Source: Macrostomum hystrix (lineage: Eukaryota > Platyhelminthes > Macrostomidae). From it: a DNA stretch of 64,000 bases. Below, piece after piece: positions 1 to 13,542 of the stretch. How positions within the stretch are numbered: the first letter of the stretch is position 1; each line of letters starts with the position of its first letter. A program made the translations under genes and the position numbers. Where the stretch lies: assembly GCA_950097015.1 (NCBI GenBank), contig CATNEN010000038.1, forward strand, positions 24,069,001 to 24,133,000. Direction: 5' to 3'. The notes under the pieces were generated by a model. It was given only the letters and a program-made list of their open reading frames with translations. It made no database searches and was not told the origin of the DNA.

Positions 1-124
1 TTCTGAAGCCTTTCAAGGCTATTCTGAAGTCTTTCAAGACTGTTCTAAAGACTTTCAGGACTATTCTGAAGCCTTTCAAAACTATTCTGAAGCCGTTCAA
101 ACGATTCTGAAGCCTTTCAGACAT
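1..124. repeat. 21-bp tandem repeat, about 6 copies, cut by window edge
   Basis: Degenerate repeats based on TTCTGAAGCCTTTCAAG start at 1, 22, 43, 64, 85 and 105. The array probably continues left of the window. It lies just downstream of NEK4-like exon 3, so it is probably in the next intron of that gene. Confidence 0.8.
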
Positions 125-349
125 TTAGAACACTCTCGAGCATATAGATAAGTTGTTATAAACAGCTCTCATAAACAGTTGTTATAAAGACCTTCAAGAG
201 GACTTCAAATATTTTTTTAGACAATTGTTAAAGAGTAAAGAGCAATTTTTTATGTAGTTTAAAACCCAATAAAAGTAGTCTAACCGCCGGAAGAGTAATT
301 AAAAATACTCATAGCGCCCATGGCTAGCTGAAAATGTTGCAAAACTCAC

Positions 350-3300
350 CGACAGTCTAGGATTCGCCGTATTAGGCCTACGCTGCTTCTGCTTGAGTAC
401 CAGCGACTGTAGACTCGAATACTGCTCGGAGTTTGTAAATGCTGCGCAAAAACGAAAGGAATAAAAAAGATTTCTGTTTTTGCTACTGAATCATGCATCA
501 TTTAGTTTTTATTTTATGTACCGAAATTAGAACAAGCGCACTTTGAAAATGCTACAATTTTTAACTTAAAAACTGTCTTACCGGGCGAATTAAGTCCCAG
601 ATGCTCTCGCCTTCGCCGCCTCGCCGCCGTATTAACTCGTAGCGGCGAAGCTTCAACTCCGGAAGCAGCGGAGGCATTATTGGCAGCGGCGGCGGCAGCT
701 GCAGACACTGGCAACGCTGATGCGGCTTCAACATCCGCCTTTTCAGCGCAATCCTTGGCTGACGGCGTAGCCGGAGCCGACGAAGACGACGAGGAAGGTG
801 ACGCTGAACGCCTAGACGATGATTTAAATGCGGCAGCCGCTGCGGCGGCAGCTGGCGTTGGCGCTGGCGATGCAGCGGGGGGTCTCGGCGGGCGTCTCTC
901 CTGCTGCGGCTCCACATGCTGAATTGGGGACTGCTGCTGCTGCTGCTGTGGAGGTTGCAGAGGAGGTGGCTGCTGCTGAAGCGGCTGCCGCGCGGCTCCG
1001 CTAGGCGCGGTGCGAGGTCGACGAGTGCTTTCTAGAAACAGCTGAATGCTTCGCCGAATAAAAGGATCCCGCAAGATTCTATTAACCGATGGCCGCTTCT
1101 CTGGATTCAAATTGAGCATGCTGCGAATGAGATCCAATAGTTCGCTGCTGTATTGCATAGGCATATCTGGCATGCGACCCTTTAGGATCTTGTAGGATAA
1201 TGAGCTGAAGTCACGCGCGTTAAACGCGTGCTTCAGTGTGGCCATCTCGTAGACGCAGCAGCCAAGAGCCCACACGTCCGACTTGATTGCGGGAAAAGTT
1301 TGTTAAAATATTGTCAGTTAATGAGTCAACATCAGTCTTAAAAGAAATTGACCGCCTAGATTGTACTCAACGATAAATAATTCAGGTCTACAGTGACCAC
1401 TTATTATCACCTACTTCAGGCCTACAGTGACCACTAATCATCACCTACTTCAGGCCTACAGTGACCACTAATCATCACCTAATTCAGGCCTACAGTGACC
1501 ACTAATCATCACCTACTTCAGGCCTACAGTGACCACTAATCATCACCTACTTCAGGCCTACAGTGACCACTAATCATCACCTACTTCAGGTCTACAGTGA
1601 CCACTAATCATCACCTACTTCAGGCCTACAGTGACCACTAATCATCACCTACTTCAGGCCTACAGTGACCACTAATCATCACCTACTTCAGGCCTACAGT
1701 GACCACTAATCATCACCTACTTCAGGCCTACAGTGACCACTAATCATCACCTACTTCAGGCCTACAGTGACCACTAATCATCACCTACTTCAGGCCTACA
1801 GTGACCACTAATCATCACCTACTTCAGGCCTACAGTGACCACTAATCATCACCTACTTCAGGCCTACAGTGACCACTAATCATCACCTACTTCAGGCCTA
1901 CAGTGACCACTAATCATCACCTACTTCAGGCCTACAGTGACCACTAATCATCACCTACTTCAGGCCTACAGTGACCACTAATCATCACCTAATTCAGGCC
2001 TACAGTGACCACTAATCATCACCTACTTCAGGCCTACAGTGACCACTAATCATCACCTACTTCAGGCCTACAGTGACCACTAATCATCACCTACTTCAGG
2101 CCTACAGTGACCACTAATCATCACCTACTTCAGGCCTACAGTGACCACTAATCATCACCTACTTCAGGCCTACAGTGACCACTAATCATCACCTACTTCA
2201 GGCCTACAGTGACCACTAATCATCACCTACTTCAGGCCTACAGTGACCACTAATCATCACCTACTTCAGGCCTACAGTGACCACTAATCATCACCTACTT
2301 CAGGCCTACAGTGACCACTAATCATCACCTACTTCAGGCCTACAGTGACCACTAATCATCACCTACTTCAGGCCTACAGTGACCACTAATCATCACCTAC
2401 TTCAGGCCTACAGTGACCACTAATCATCACCTAATTCAGGCCTACAGTGACCACTAATCATCACCTACTTCAGGCCTACAGTGACCACTAATCATCACCT
2501 ACTTCAGGCCTACAGTGACCACTAATCATCACCTAATTCAGGCCTACAGTGACCACTAATCATCACCTACTTCAGGCCTACAGTGACCACTAATCATCAC
2601 CTACTTCAGGCCTACAGTGACCACTAATCATCACCTACTTCAGGCCTACAGTGACCACTAATCATCACCTAATTCAGGCCTACAGTGACCACTAATCATC
2701 ACCTACTTCAGGCCTACAGTGACCACTAATCATCACCTACTTCAGGCCTACAGTGACCACTAATCATCACCTACTTCAGGCCTACAGTGACCACTAATCA
2801 TCACCTACTTCAGGCCTACAGTGACCACTAATCATCACCTACTTCAGGCCTACAGTGACCACTAATCATCACCTACTTCAGGCCTACAGTGACCACTAAT
2901 CATCACCTACTTCAGGCCTACAGTGACCACTAATCATCACCTACTTCAGGCCTACAGTGACCACTAATCATCACCTAATTCAGGCCTACAGTGACCACTA
3001 ATCATCACCTACTTCAGGCCTACAGTGACCACTAATCATCACCTACTTCAGGCCTACAGTGACCACTAATCATCACCTACTTCAGGCCTACAGTGACCAC
3101 TAATCATCACCTACTTCAGGCCTACAGTGACCACTAATCATCACCTACTTCAGGCCTACAGTGACCACTAATCATCACCTACTTCAGGCCTACAGTGACC
3201 ACTAATCATCACCTACTTCAGGCCTACAGTGACCACTAATCATCACCTACTTCAGGCCTACAGTGACCACTAATCATCACCTACTTCAGGCCTACAGTGA

Positions 3301-4575
3301 CCACTAATCATCACCTACTTCAGGCCTACAGTGACCACTAATCATCACCTACTTCAGGCCTACAGTGACCACTAATCATCACCTACTTCAGGCCTACAGT
3401 GACCACTAATCATCACCTACTTCAGGCCTACAGTGACCACTAATCATCACCTACTTCAGGCCTACAGTGACCACTAATCATCACCTACTTCAGGCCTACA
3501 GTGACCACTAATCATCACCTACTTCAGGCCTACAGTGACCACTAATCATCACCTACTTCAGGCCTACAGTGACCACTAATCATCACCTACTTCAGGCCTA
3601 CAGTGACCACTAATCATCACCTACTTCAGGCCTACAGTGACCACTAATCATCACCTACTTCAGGCCTACAGTGACCACTAATCATCACCTACTTCAGGCC
3701 TACAGTGACCACTAATCATCACCTACTTCAGGCCTACAGTGACCACTAATCATCACCTACTTCAGGCCTACAGTGACCACTAATCATCACCTACTTCAGG
3801 CCTACAGTGACCACTAATCATCACCTACTTCAGGCCTACAGTGACCACTAATCATCACCTAATTCAGGTCTACGGAAAGCGATTATGGTCTACGGTGACT
3901 AATGCTTATAATCTACAAAAGCGATTATGGTTCTTAAGATACTCGCGATTTTAATATAAAACTTAGTCTCGGAAATGAATTCATTAAGTAATTTACAACT
4001 CTAGACACCAAACAGAAGCTCACCTTGTGATTGTAGGGCTTGTTAGAAAATAGTTCCGGACTCATATAGTATGGAGTACCGATTAGAGTCTTAGCCATAT
4101 CATTAGACGAATCCAGAACCCTAGCAATGCCCAAATCGCCAACCTTAATAATCTTCGATCTGGTCAGAAAGATGTTTTGAGTCTTTAAATCACGATGTAG
4201 AATATTTCTCTCGTGCATATACTGCAGAGCCATGGCAATCTGGACAAACCATTCAACGATTTGTCTCTCCGGCAGTGGCACACCCTTCTGCTCTTTGAGC
4301 TTTGTATAAACATCGCCACCTTCACAATAGGCCATCACAATGTACAAGATGCCATCTAATTCGAAAGAATCCCTGTAACCAACAATGTTGGGATGCTTTA
4401 GCTGTGACAGCAGCTTGCACTCCTGCTCAGCACTTTTGCGCTCCTTCTGGCCAGCATTAACCAGACTGATTCGCTTCAGCACATATTGTCGCCGATCTTT
4501 GCGATGCTTGGATAGCCACACCTCACCATAGCTGCCCTTGCCAATCTGCTTTAGCAACTGGTACTCGCCTAGCAT
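350..4575 (-). CDS. NEK4-like NIMA-related Ser/Thr kinase, 5' part (three exons, continues off left edge)
   Basis: NIMA-related kinases phosphorylate Ser/Thr and act in cilia, microtubule and DNA-damage functions. Exons on the minus strand: 4587-4024 (ATG at 4575), 1281-582 and 441-350. Phases join exactly (0, then 1, then 0), giving 448 codons with no stop. The kinase domain spans residues ~5-263: P-loop GKGSYGEV at 12-19, catalytic Lys34, HRDLKTQN at 127-134, DLG at 147-149 in place of DFG (usual in this family), activation loop GTPYYMSPE at 166-174, then SDVWALGCCVYEMATLKHAF. LLSQLKHPNIV and VEWFVQIAMALQYMHERNIL resemble NEK4 more than NEK1. After the kinase comes low-complexity Gln/Pro/Ala/Ser sequence. 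Exon 3 rests only on splice sites and phase. The first coding intron (1282-4023) is mostly a 34-bp minisatellite. The C-terminal exons are outside the window. Confidence 0.88.
1381..3873. repeat. 34-bp minisatellite, about 73 copies, in NEK4-like intron
   Basis: The unit contains GGCCTACAGTGACCACTAAT followed by CATCACCTACTTCA. Copies are almost identical; the main variants are AATTC for ACTTC and GGTC for GGCC, scattered through the array. Homogeneity points to recent expansion or active homogenisation. It fills most of the intron between the two kinase-domain exons. Confidence 0.97.
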
Positions 4576-4587
4576 AGATTGCAACAC

Positions 4588-4590
4588 CTG
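4588..4590 (-). promoter_or_regulatory. Splice acceptor 12 nt upstream of the NEK4-like start codon
   Basis: On the minus strand a CAG acceptor ends at 4588, and the ATG lies 12 nt into the exon. The reading frame stays open upstream only through GTG TTG CAA TCT. The acceptor must therefore serve a 5'UTR intron, an upstream coding exon or trans-splicing of a leader. ATG at 4575 is the best start because the next residues (LGEYQLLKQIGKGSYG) begin a kinase domain, as in other NEK proteins. Confidence 0.6.
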
Positions 4591-7500
4591 TAATTATGCA
4601 TTTTTAAATGTCAACATCAATAACAGTCATTTGTTGCTAGAATGCACTATGGGTGTTAATCTTTCAGCAACAGTAATATGAATATTTGGAAGTTAAGGTT
4701 CGTCATTAGTTCAACCATGCACACAAATTAATGTGTATGCATCTGATAGGTACTAAAAGTTTGTAAAAGTGTCTCAGTTTGAACTAGGCAGTTAAGTTTT
4801 GCTTGCCGAAGTGTGTAAAGAACAATTCACATACTAGCTAATTGAGGCATGCATTTAAGAACTTATGTGGCAAGAACTATGTCAATTGAATTCAACTATG
4901 TAGCATTTAGTATTTAATTCTAATCAATATATTATAGAGAATATAGACAATATACTACTGTCTTGTCTACTGTTTTTTGTTATTAATCCATGCTATTTCA
5001 ATAAAAAGATTTGAACTTCCTTTTTTAAATTTGGCAAGCACTCTACAATTGAAAAGAGACAAAATCTGATGACACATGCCTAATTCAAATTTTTTTCTAT
5101 CATAAAGTCTAAAAAAGCTTTGTTAGGCTTATAAAAGACAATAAAACTCTTTATACCATCTAGAGCAAAGAAAATCTAAAATTTTAGAAATTTGTTATTA
5201 CACTGTACTATACTAGGTATAGCATGTACAGTTGCTTTTAAATACTATATTTTGGTTTTTTAGTCTTACAATAAATAAAGATTTATTGTAAAGTAATCTA
5301 TGAATAATGCCTATTTAAAGTCATTATTTAGGTACATTAAGTACAAATATGAATAGGGCCTAAGTACAAATATGAATAGGGCCTAGCTAATAGAAGCAAA
5401 ATCATTAGATCTACACTGAAGAATAATATAGAATTCCATTAGACTAAATTGTTACAAATAGGTAAATCTTAATAATCTTAGGTAATCTCAGGTAAATAGG
5501 TAATCTTAGTAAAATGAGTTTATCAACTGCCATGCTTGCAGCAGGTAACTAATGTCCCCATAGCCATAATTTCTCCATTTTTTCTAGCAAACTAATTACA
5601 TTCTTTTGAGAAAATAACAATGTTTTCTATTAGCATAGTTTTCTATTATTGCTATCATCATGTTGTTTTATATAATCAACTCCTTACAGGAAAAATGACC
5701 TATTTGCTAACAATGCTGCTGTTTTAGCTATCAAGGAAAGAACTGACAAACTTTTATAAAATTCTGTCTTTGTTAAAGTTTAAGGATTACAATTTAAATT
5801 TAAAGTAAAGTCTTTACTTTTTCTTTTCTTATCTTTTCTTTCTAATGATGATCCACCTTTCTTTTCTCTTTTTTTGGTTTTGGCCATAGACCATAGTCTG
5901 GATCATGTTGGCTGCACACCAGAAGAAAAATTGTGAAAAATTTGTTTGCACACCAAGGATGCTGAGTTTTTTCACATTGCACGCCAGTCCACTCCAATGT
6001 GGTACATCATATAATTTGTATAAAAAGACATAACATCTTTTTTGCTTTAAAGAGACAAACTGACTTCCATTTTTGTATTCAACGAAAAGCAATATCTTAA
6101 GGAACAATTTAACTATTTATAGTATTTATAGCCCAATTTACAAAACGTAAAAATATTTTTACAGATAATATAACATTTTGTTTTAGTAATGCAAAGTCTG
6201 TTAAATAATTGGTTGATATTTGTAATTGTAGATATATACATGAAACACACATTTGATCTTTTTTAAAATGCAATGTTCGAGTGCACTCTATACCATCTCC
6301 ATGCACGCCAAAATGTATGCCAACCCTTAAAATATATACCAATGCACACCACACATGCCAGCTGAAAACAAATGCATGCTGGAAAATTCTGGCGTGCACT
6401 ACATGATACAGACCATGGGCCATACATGCGCAACACCCGGCGGACCCGGCCGAACTGGCTGGGTGAAACAAGGGCCAAGCAAGGTAAGTCGCAAAAACCA
6501 ATTGACCAAGCGCAAAAAATCAAAGGGGGGACCAAGGGACAAAAAAGGAAGGCATGAAGAAAAGGAAAAAGGGGAGAGAAAAAGAGAGCAAACTAATCCC
6601 TAAATAGAGCAATGAAACAAACTAAGTCGCAAATGAGAGCAAAAACTAAGTTGCATGGCCGGCTAAGATTTAGGAGGTTGCGCATATATGCCATGGGCCA
6701 TAGAGAACCATACATTACAATATCACTAAAAACACACAATAATAAATTCACTTACATAATTTACTTACTTGCTAAGAAAAGTTAGATCTTTTGTAAAACA
6801 ACTACACATGTGAAACCAAAGGATTGCTTCATTTTTCATTAAAGTAAAATTTTCTAGGGCATAATCTATTATAATATTTGTATGAAGTTCATGGACATTA
6901 GCTAGGAACTATAAAAGTTTTGCTCAAAAGAATGCCACATATGACAAGCTAATATCAGCTTTGGCCTATGTATCCCTATAGGGTAGGAAAAAAATGATAT
7001 TGGGGTGCTGCAACACACCACCAAACTGAGCCACTTAATAGAACTGCACCAACTACAATTTTCAAAATTACACTAGACAGTGTCTGCAAATATTATTTTT
7101 TATGTTGGGATTTATAGGATTCTATAGAGCTCTATATTTCAAACAGTGAGCTGGCATAAAGCAAAGCCTAATTTACAGATATTTTCTGATTTAAAAAAGT
7201 TTAATTAAACAATAATAATAAAGTCTTAAAGACAATAAAACATAAAAAATTAAACCACAAGACAAAAAAGTACATCAAAAATATAATTGCTTTACTTTAC
7301 ATTCTTAATTCTAGAAGTTTTTTTTTTAGTTTACTATCAAACTAAAACAGAATTATTGCTAAATAATGTTAATAAACCACTTATGTCTTAGGCCTATCCA
7401 TGACTCCATGAACTGATGTTGACACTTGCAGAATAGGGCCAAAATGCAAAGCAAAAAATTCCTTGCTAGTTGTATTACGATTAGTATAATTACTATCATT

Positions 7501-9990
7501 ATTACTATCAATGATGATGAAATTAACTATTATTACTATAGACTATAGCATTTATCACCTATCAGCTGATAGCTGATTGTAATTAAGAGACCAGCAATGG
7601 CAATTGCAATTATGATTAGGGCCTATGTTATGATAAGCAGTTACATTTAAAACTAGTAATAGTGGCCAAGCCTAAACAATCCTAGGGCCTAGCTAGAATT
7701 AGGCCCTAGCCCTAGTGTCATCCTGTTATGTACATTAAGTCATAGGCTTAGCCTAAGAGAAGCTACAGCTACGAGCCAGCAAGCCTGCTGACTCTACTAT
7801 CAATAATTGCATAAACTAGCTCGACTACCAGATTGCAGATTAGCAAGATTTGATGTCAGCCTGCTGCGGGTGATTCAGCATGTTTCATTAAAATGTGTTG
7901 AGAACAGTTGCAAGAATGGCAGTGTAGTTGTTAAAAGGGTAGAAAAGTTTTGCTGAGAGTGAGTCAGTTAGTTATAGCAGCTGAGCTACTCATTTGTTAA
8001 ATATACATTCGAATTTTTTCATTTTTATTTTATCTGCTACATAACAAATAAGTGTCAAATAACTAATCATCCAACGATTAGAACAGATTAATTTTCTGTT
8101 TTTGACTAATGAAAAAATACTGTCTTGAGTAGCTTTCACATACTGTAAAAACTTCACCAGAAAGCTATTTGTTGCAATTGTAATAAATTGATGTTGTCAA
8201 TGTCGTCAATGTAAATGCTGCAATAATTATGCTATCTCTTGGAATTAGTCCCCATTTGCATTTTGCAATAGATGCTAAAATAGATGTCGAAAACCTTTCT
8301 TCGTGTGTAATCAGTGCCTGATTTGCCTCCTTAATTATTATTTGATTAAGTATTTTAATAAGAATCCATAAAGACCACAATGCTCGATTAGAGAGAGTTT
8401 AATTTCTCGTTTGGCTATACCTAATTGATATTATAAAATTATTTTTGCGTAGCCCTGGGCCCTAAGAAAACTAACCTAGTTGTAATTAGGCCCAACAATT
8501 AGGCCTATAACTAGAACTTCGGAATCATGTGCAAATTAGCAAGCTTCTATACTAATCATTTATCCAATAAATATATAGGCCCTATAATATAGCTAGGCCT
8601 CTAGCTCTAGGTATAGGAAGTGCTTATTCCCACGGTCCCGTGCCAATAATTTCAATTTTATCCACACGGATCCGTGCCGATAATTTTCTGCTTATCCACA
8701 TGGCAGCTTGTATGAATAGGCCTAGTATGAATTATTATGCTAGGTACTATACATACAATAAAAATTTTATGATAAAGTAGAGTGAACACTAGGCCTAAAA
8801 TGTTTCTTTTGCACATTTGAAAGTTAAGCACATTTTGCACACAAAATGAAGCAGATGACACTGATGCATGCCAGAATTTTTGGGCATATAGTACAAAAAA
8901 TGACTAGGCCCTAGTATTAGCAGCTAGGCCTATAATAAAGTAGGCCATGTTTTTGCTATGGTAGCTAGGCCTAGCTTCTGTAGCAATAAGACCTGATTAT
9001 AAGTATGGAAGACTAGACTGATAGGCTCCTTGCTCTACATTAATTCTGTGCCAGTTGTAACTTGTAAAGCAGTTATAATTACTGAGGGGTAGACTTAAAA
9101 ATACAACACATGCCAAAGGCAGCTATAACAGGCACTGCATGTGTAGTCGCCTATATTGTATAATGGTTACTATATGTATCAGATGCTCTATGCAGGGGCC
9201 AAAAAAGCTTGTTTTTTTTAGAAAAAGTAGGCCTCATATAGCAGAATAAGTTTGTATTATCTAAAATCTTATAGTCATTGGTTGTTTTCAATTGGCTTTC
9301 CTAGAAATAGAAACTTAAAAGTTGGCACTCTGGCACAAGTATATTAAGGGCTATCCAAGATAAAAATAGGCCACAGCCACAATATTGGGCAACATTTGTT
9401 TAAGGTTGTGATGTATTACATTTAATAATTATCATGTTTCACAAATAATAGGCTAGAGCACAGTTCTAGACAATGATTCTATGCTCTTAGCCAATTTTAG
9501 CCTGCTGGAATAGAAATGCTAGCTAGACATTTTTGGGCTTTGGGATCACTAAAATAACTAGCTAATCATCAGAGCTTTGTTTATGTAGGCAATAAGCAAT
9601 TGTTATATTTTTAAAAAATTTACAACTTTATTTTGTTATTTACAAATTATCTACTTTGATTGCAACTTTGTTTAGTTAACCTCATTGAATATGGTATCAA
9701 TATAACAAATTTTTGACTATTTGTCAGTGGTCTTTTTGGCAGCATGCAAGGAATAGTTGCAAAAGTATGAGGCGTAATATTTTATAAAAAGTTTATAATT
9801 TACTCATACATGGTTGTGAATTGTGAGTTAGACTTTGGATGTTGTAAAGACTAGGCCTAACTAGTAGCAGAGTTAGACCTCAACTGCCTAAGAATCTGGG
9901 AGCTGATCTTAAGTATCAGCCTTGCATACCTCTGCTCTGTATCTCAAAAGTTCATTATTAGATTTATAAATTTCTCTTTTCCAGACTGAA
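4591..9990. other. Intergenic AT-rich DNA, no gene seen
   Basis: No ORF has recognisable similarity or consistent splice structure. Visible features are a weak inverted pair ATACATGCGCAAC (near 6422) and GTTGCGCATATATG (near 6675), and a TAGGCCTA-rich stretch at about 7390-9000. It separates the divergent NEK4-like (minus) and AFAP-like (plus) genes and so should contain both promoters. I could not place a TATA box or initiator with confidence. Confidence 0.6.
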
Positions 9991-9994
9991 AGTC

Positions 9995-11885
9995 ACCTAT
10001 CTCTGCATCTGTATGCTACCCAGATAAGGAATCACTGCAGCTCATCCCATCTACATCTGTATGCTACTCAGATAAGGAATCACTGCAGCTCATCCCATCT
10101 ACATCTGTATGCTACTCAGATAAGGAATCACTGCAGCTCATCCCATCTCTGCATCTCTATGCTACTCAGATAAGGAATCACTGCAGCTCATCCCATCTCT
10201 GCATCTCTATGCTACTCAGATAAGGAATCACTGCAGCTCATCCCATCTCTGCATCTCTATGCTACTCAGATAAGGAATCACTGCAGCTCATCCCATCTCT
10301 GCATCTCTATGCTACTCAGATAAGGAATCACTGCAGCTCATCCCATCTCTGCATCTGTATGCTACTCAGATAAGGAATCACTGCAGCTCATCCCATCTCT
10401 ACATCTGTATGCTACTCAGATAAGGAATCACTGCAGCTCATCCCATCTCTGCATCTGTATGCTACTCAGATAAGGAATCACTGCAGCTCATCCCATCTCT
10501 GCATCTGTATGCTACTCAGATAAGGAATCACTGCAGCTCATCCCATCTCTACATCTGTATGCTACTCAGATAAGGAATCACTGCAGCTCATCCCATCTCT
10601 GCATCTCTATGCTACTCAGATAAGGAATCACTGCAGCTCATCCCATCTCTGCATCTGTATGCTACTCAGATAAGGAATCACTGCAGCTCATCCCATCTCT
10701 ACATCTGTATGCTACTCAGATAAGGAATCACTGCAGCTCATCCCATCTCTGCATCTGTATGCTACTCAGATAAGGAATCACTGCAGCTCATCCCATCTCT
10801 ACATCTGTATGCTACTCAGATAAGGAATCACTGCAGCTCATCCCATCTCTACATCTGTATGCTACTCAGATAAGGAATCACTGCAGCTCATCCCATCTCT
10901 GCATCTCTATGCTACTCAGATAAGGAATCACTGCAGCTCATCCCATCTCTATCTGTATGCTACTCAGATAAGGAATCACTGCAGCTCATCCCATCTCTGC
11001 ATCTCTATGCTACTCAGATAAGGAATCACTGCAGCTCATCCCATCTCTGCATCTGTATGCTACTCAGATAAGGAATCACTGCAGCTCATCCCATCTCTGC
11101 ATCTGTATGCTACTCAGATAAGGAATCACTGCAGCTCATCCCATCTCTGCATCTGTATGCTACTCAGATAAGGAATCACTGCAGCTCATCCCATCTCTGC
11201 ATCTGTATGCTACTCAGATAAGGAATCACTGCAGCTCATCCCATCTCTATCTGTATGCTACTCAGATAAGGAATCACTGCAGCTCATCCCATCTCTACAT
11301 CTGTATGCTACTCAGATAAGGAATCACTGCAGCTCATCCCATCTCTGCATCTGTATGCTACTCAGATAAGGAATCACTGCAGCTCATCCCATCTCTATCT
11401 GTATGCTACTCAGATAAGGAATCACTGCAGCTCATCCCATCTCTGCATCTGTATGCTACTCAGATAAGGAATCACTGCAGCTCATCCCATCTCTACATCT
11501 GTATGCTACTCAGATAAGGAATCACTGCAGCTCATCCCATCTCTGCATCTGTATGCTACTCAGATAAGGAATCACTGCAGCTCATCCCATCTCTGCATCT
11601 GTATGCTACTCAGATAAGGAATCACTGCAGCTCATCCCATCTCTACAACTCTATGCTACTCAGATAAGGAATCACTGCAGCTCATCCCATCTCTGCATCT
11701 GTATGCTACTCAGATAAGGAATCACTGCAGCTCATCCCATCTCTGCATCTCTATGCTACTCAGATAAGGAATCACTGCAGCTCATCCCATCTCTACAACT
11801 CTATGCTACTCAGATAAGGAATCACTGCAGCTCATCCCATCTCTGCATCTGTATGCTACTCAGATAAGGAATCACTGCAGCTCAT
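9995..11885. repeat. 50-bp minisatellite, about 38 copies
   Basis: Each unit includes GCTACTCAGATAAGGAATCA then CTGCAGCTCATCCCATCT and a short variable segment (GCATCTGTAT, ACATCTGTAT, GCATCTCTAT, ATCTGTAT, ACAACTCTAT). The variable segment makes a readable variant-repeat map. It lies upstream of the AFAP-like start codon, in intergenic DNA or a 5'UTR intron. Confidence 0.97.
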
Positions 11886-12737
11886 ATCATCTGTTCATTT
11901 CGCATTCTCTTCATTTTATTATTTTCTAGTTAATCCAGTCTGTAAATCGTCTATCAATCACCTTGTATTTTGCTTAGTAAAACACCAACGATTGAAATGA
12001 ATAAGAAGTTTAAAAATACGAGCTACAATGCAAAGATCTGTAAACTTCTTTTCTTCTGTCTAAACTGGTACATTCGTTATCTCACCTGCTGAAGTGCTTT
12101 TTTTCTTATGCACCTATTTAGATAGTGCTGTAGGAGTGAGAAATAAGCCCCCTCCCCCTATTCGTTTGCGTTTGTTGAACGCACAGTCTTTGCTCTGGCT
12201 TGCCTTTTATGTACACATGACAGCTTTTGCACACACTTTATTAGAACACTATTTAATCGCATTCATTCTTTGCAGGTTATTCTCTGAGTCGGGTGTGGAT
12301 CACATTGGCAGTTTGACTAGTTGGTTCTCTTTCTTTGCTTGTTCAAGTTTTCTTTTGGTAGCTAGTGATTAAAGTTTGTTAGCTGAGTGAACAGCTCATT
12401 TTCAGTCCATGTCTATGCGAATTAAACAAGCCTCCATTGTGTACCAACCGTGACTGGCACTTTCCTGTTGGCAAAGTACATTCTCTAATTTGTACTCGTA
12501 TGTTATCGCGTTGCACTCATGTCTTGTTTCTTAACTGCTTTGAGTGCTCTTTTAAAATCTTGTCAGAGATTTAGAAGCACGGTAGCTTCTGTTATAAAGG
12601 ACATTTTATTCTGGAAATGATATGATACAACATTTTTATTCGTAGCTCTCTATTTGTTGTTAAAAGCACGTTCTATTTGCTATAAAAGGTTATGATTGGC
12701 TTTTAAAGCTAGCTAGCAATTCAGAGTGTAATTACGC
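11886..12737. other. Non-repetitive spacer, no gene seen
   Basis: T-rich sequence between the 50-bp and 23-bp arrays. A 92-codon open stretch at 12094-12372 begins without ATG and matches no family I know. No splice or coding signature was found. Confidence 0.5.
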
Positions 12738-13392
12738 CAGCTATCAAGGTATTTTTAGGCCAGCTATCAATGTGTTATTAGGCCAGCTATCAACGTGTTA
12801 TTCGGCCAGCTATCAATGTGTTATTAGGCCAGCTATCAATGTATTATTAGGCCAGCTATCAATATGTTATTAGGCCAGCTATCAATGTGTTATTAGGCTA
12901 GCTATCAAAGTGTTATTAGGCCAGCTATCAATGTGATATTAGGCCAGCTATCGATGTGTTATTAGGCGAGCTATCAAAGTGTTATTAGGCCAGCTATCAA
13001 TGTGTTATTAGGCCAGCTATCAAAGTGTTATTAGGCCAGCTATCAAAGTGTTATTAGGCCAGCTATCAATGTGTTATTAGGCTAGCTATCAATGTGTAAT
13101 TAGGCCAGCTATCATTGTGTTATTAGGCTAGCTATCAATGTGTTATTAGGCCAGCTATCAAAGTGTTATTAGGCCAGCTATCAATGTTTTATTAAGCCAG
13201 CTATCAAAGTTTTATTCGGCCAGCTATCAACGTGTTATTAGGCCAGCTATCAATGTGTTATTAGGCCAGCTATCAATCTGTTATTAGGCCAGCTATCAAA
13301 GTGTTATTAGGCCAGCTATCAATGTGTTATTAGGCCAGCTATCAATGTGTTATTAGGCCAGCTATTAATGTGATATTAGGCCAGCTATCTAA
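12738..13392. repeat. 23-bp minisatellite, about 28 copies
   Basis: Units read GGCCAGCTATCAATGTGTTA plus TTA. Single-base variants are common (CAAAG for CAATG, GGCTAGC for GGCCAGC), so the array is older or less homogenised than its neighbours. It ends about 150 bp before the AFAP-like ATG. Confidence 0.95.
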
Positions 13393-13542
13393 GTTCATAT
13401 TTAAGGTCCAACAACCTTACAGCCCGCGGCCAACCGAAATCTGATGTGCCGCCCCAGAAGCAGCCACAGCTGCACTTTTGAAAAAGCATTATCTTAGCTA
13501 GTTAGTCCACAGCGGATTATCGGCTGCCCACTGGCCTTAATC

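Noticed and set aside
6109-6603. Overlapping short ORFs on both strands
   Set aside because: Mutually overlapping, no conserved motif, and low-complexity Lys/Glu at the end.
6412-6697. Possible MITE with ATACATGCGCAAC inverted ends
   Set aside because: The arms are imperfect, and no target duplication or defined element boundary was found.
9995-11885. CRISPR-like array (regular repeats with variable segments)
   Set aside because: The variable segments are short near-identical variants, not unique spacers, and the genome is eukaryotic. It is a minisatellite.
12094-12372. Hydrophobic 92-codon ORF upstream of the AFAP-like gene
   Set aside because: No ATG start and no recognisable domain; composition is like the surrounding T-rich DNA.
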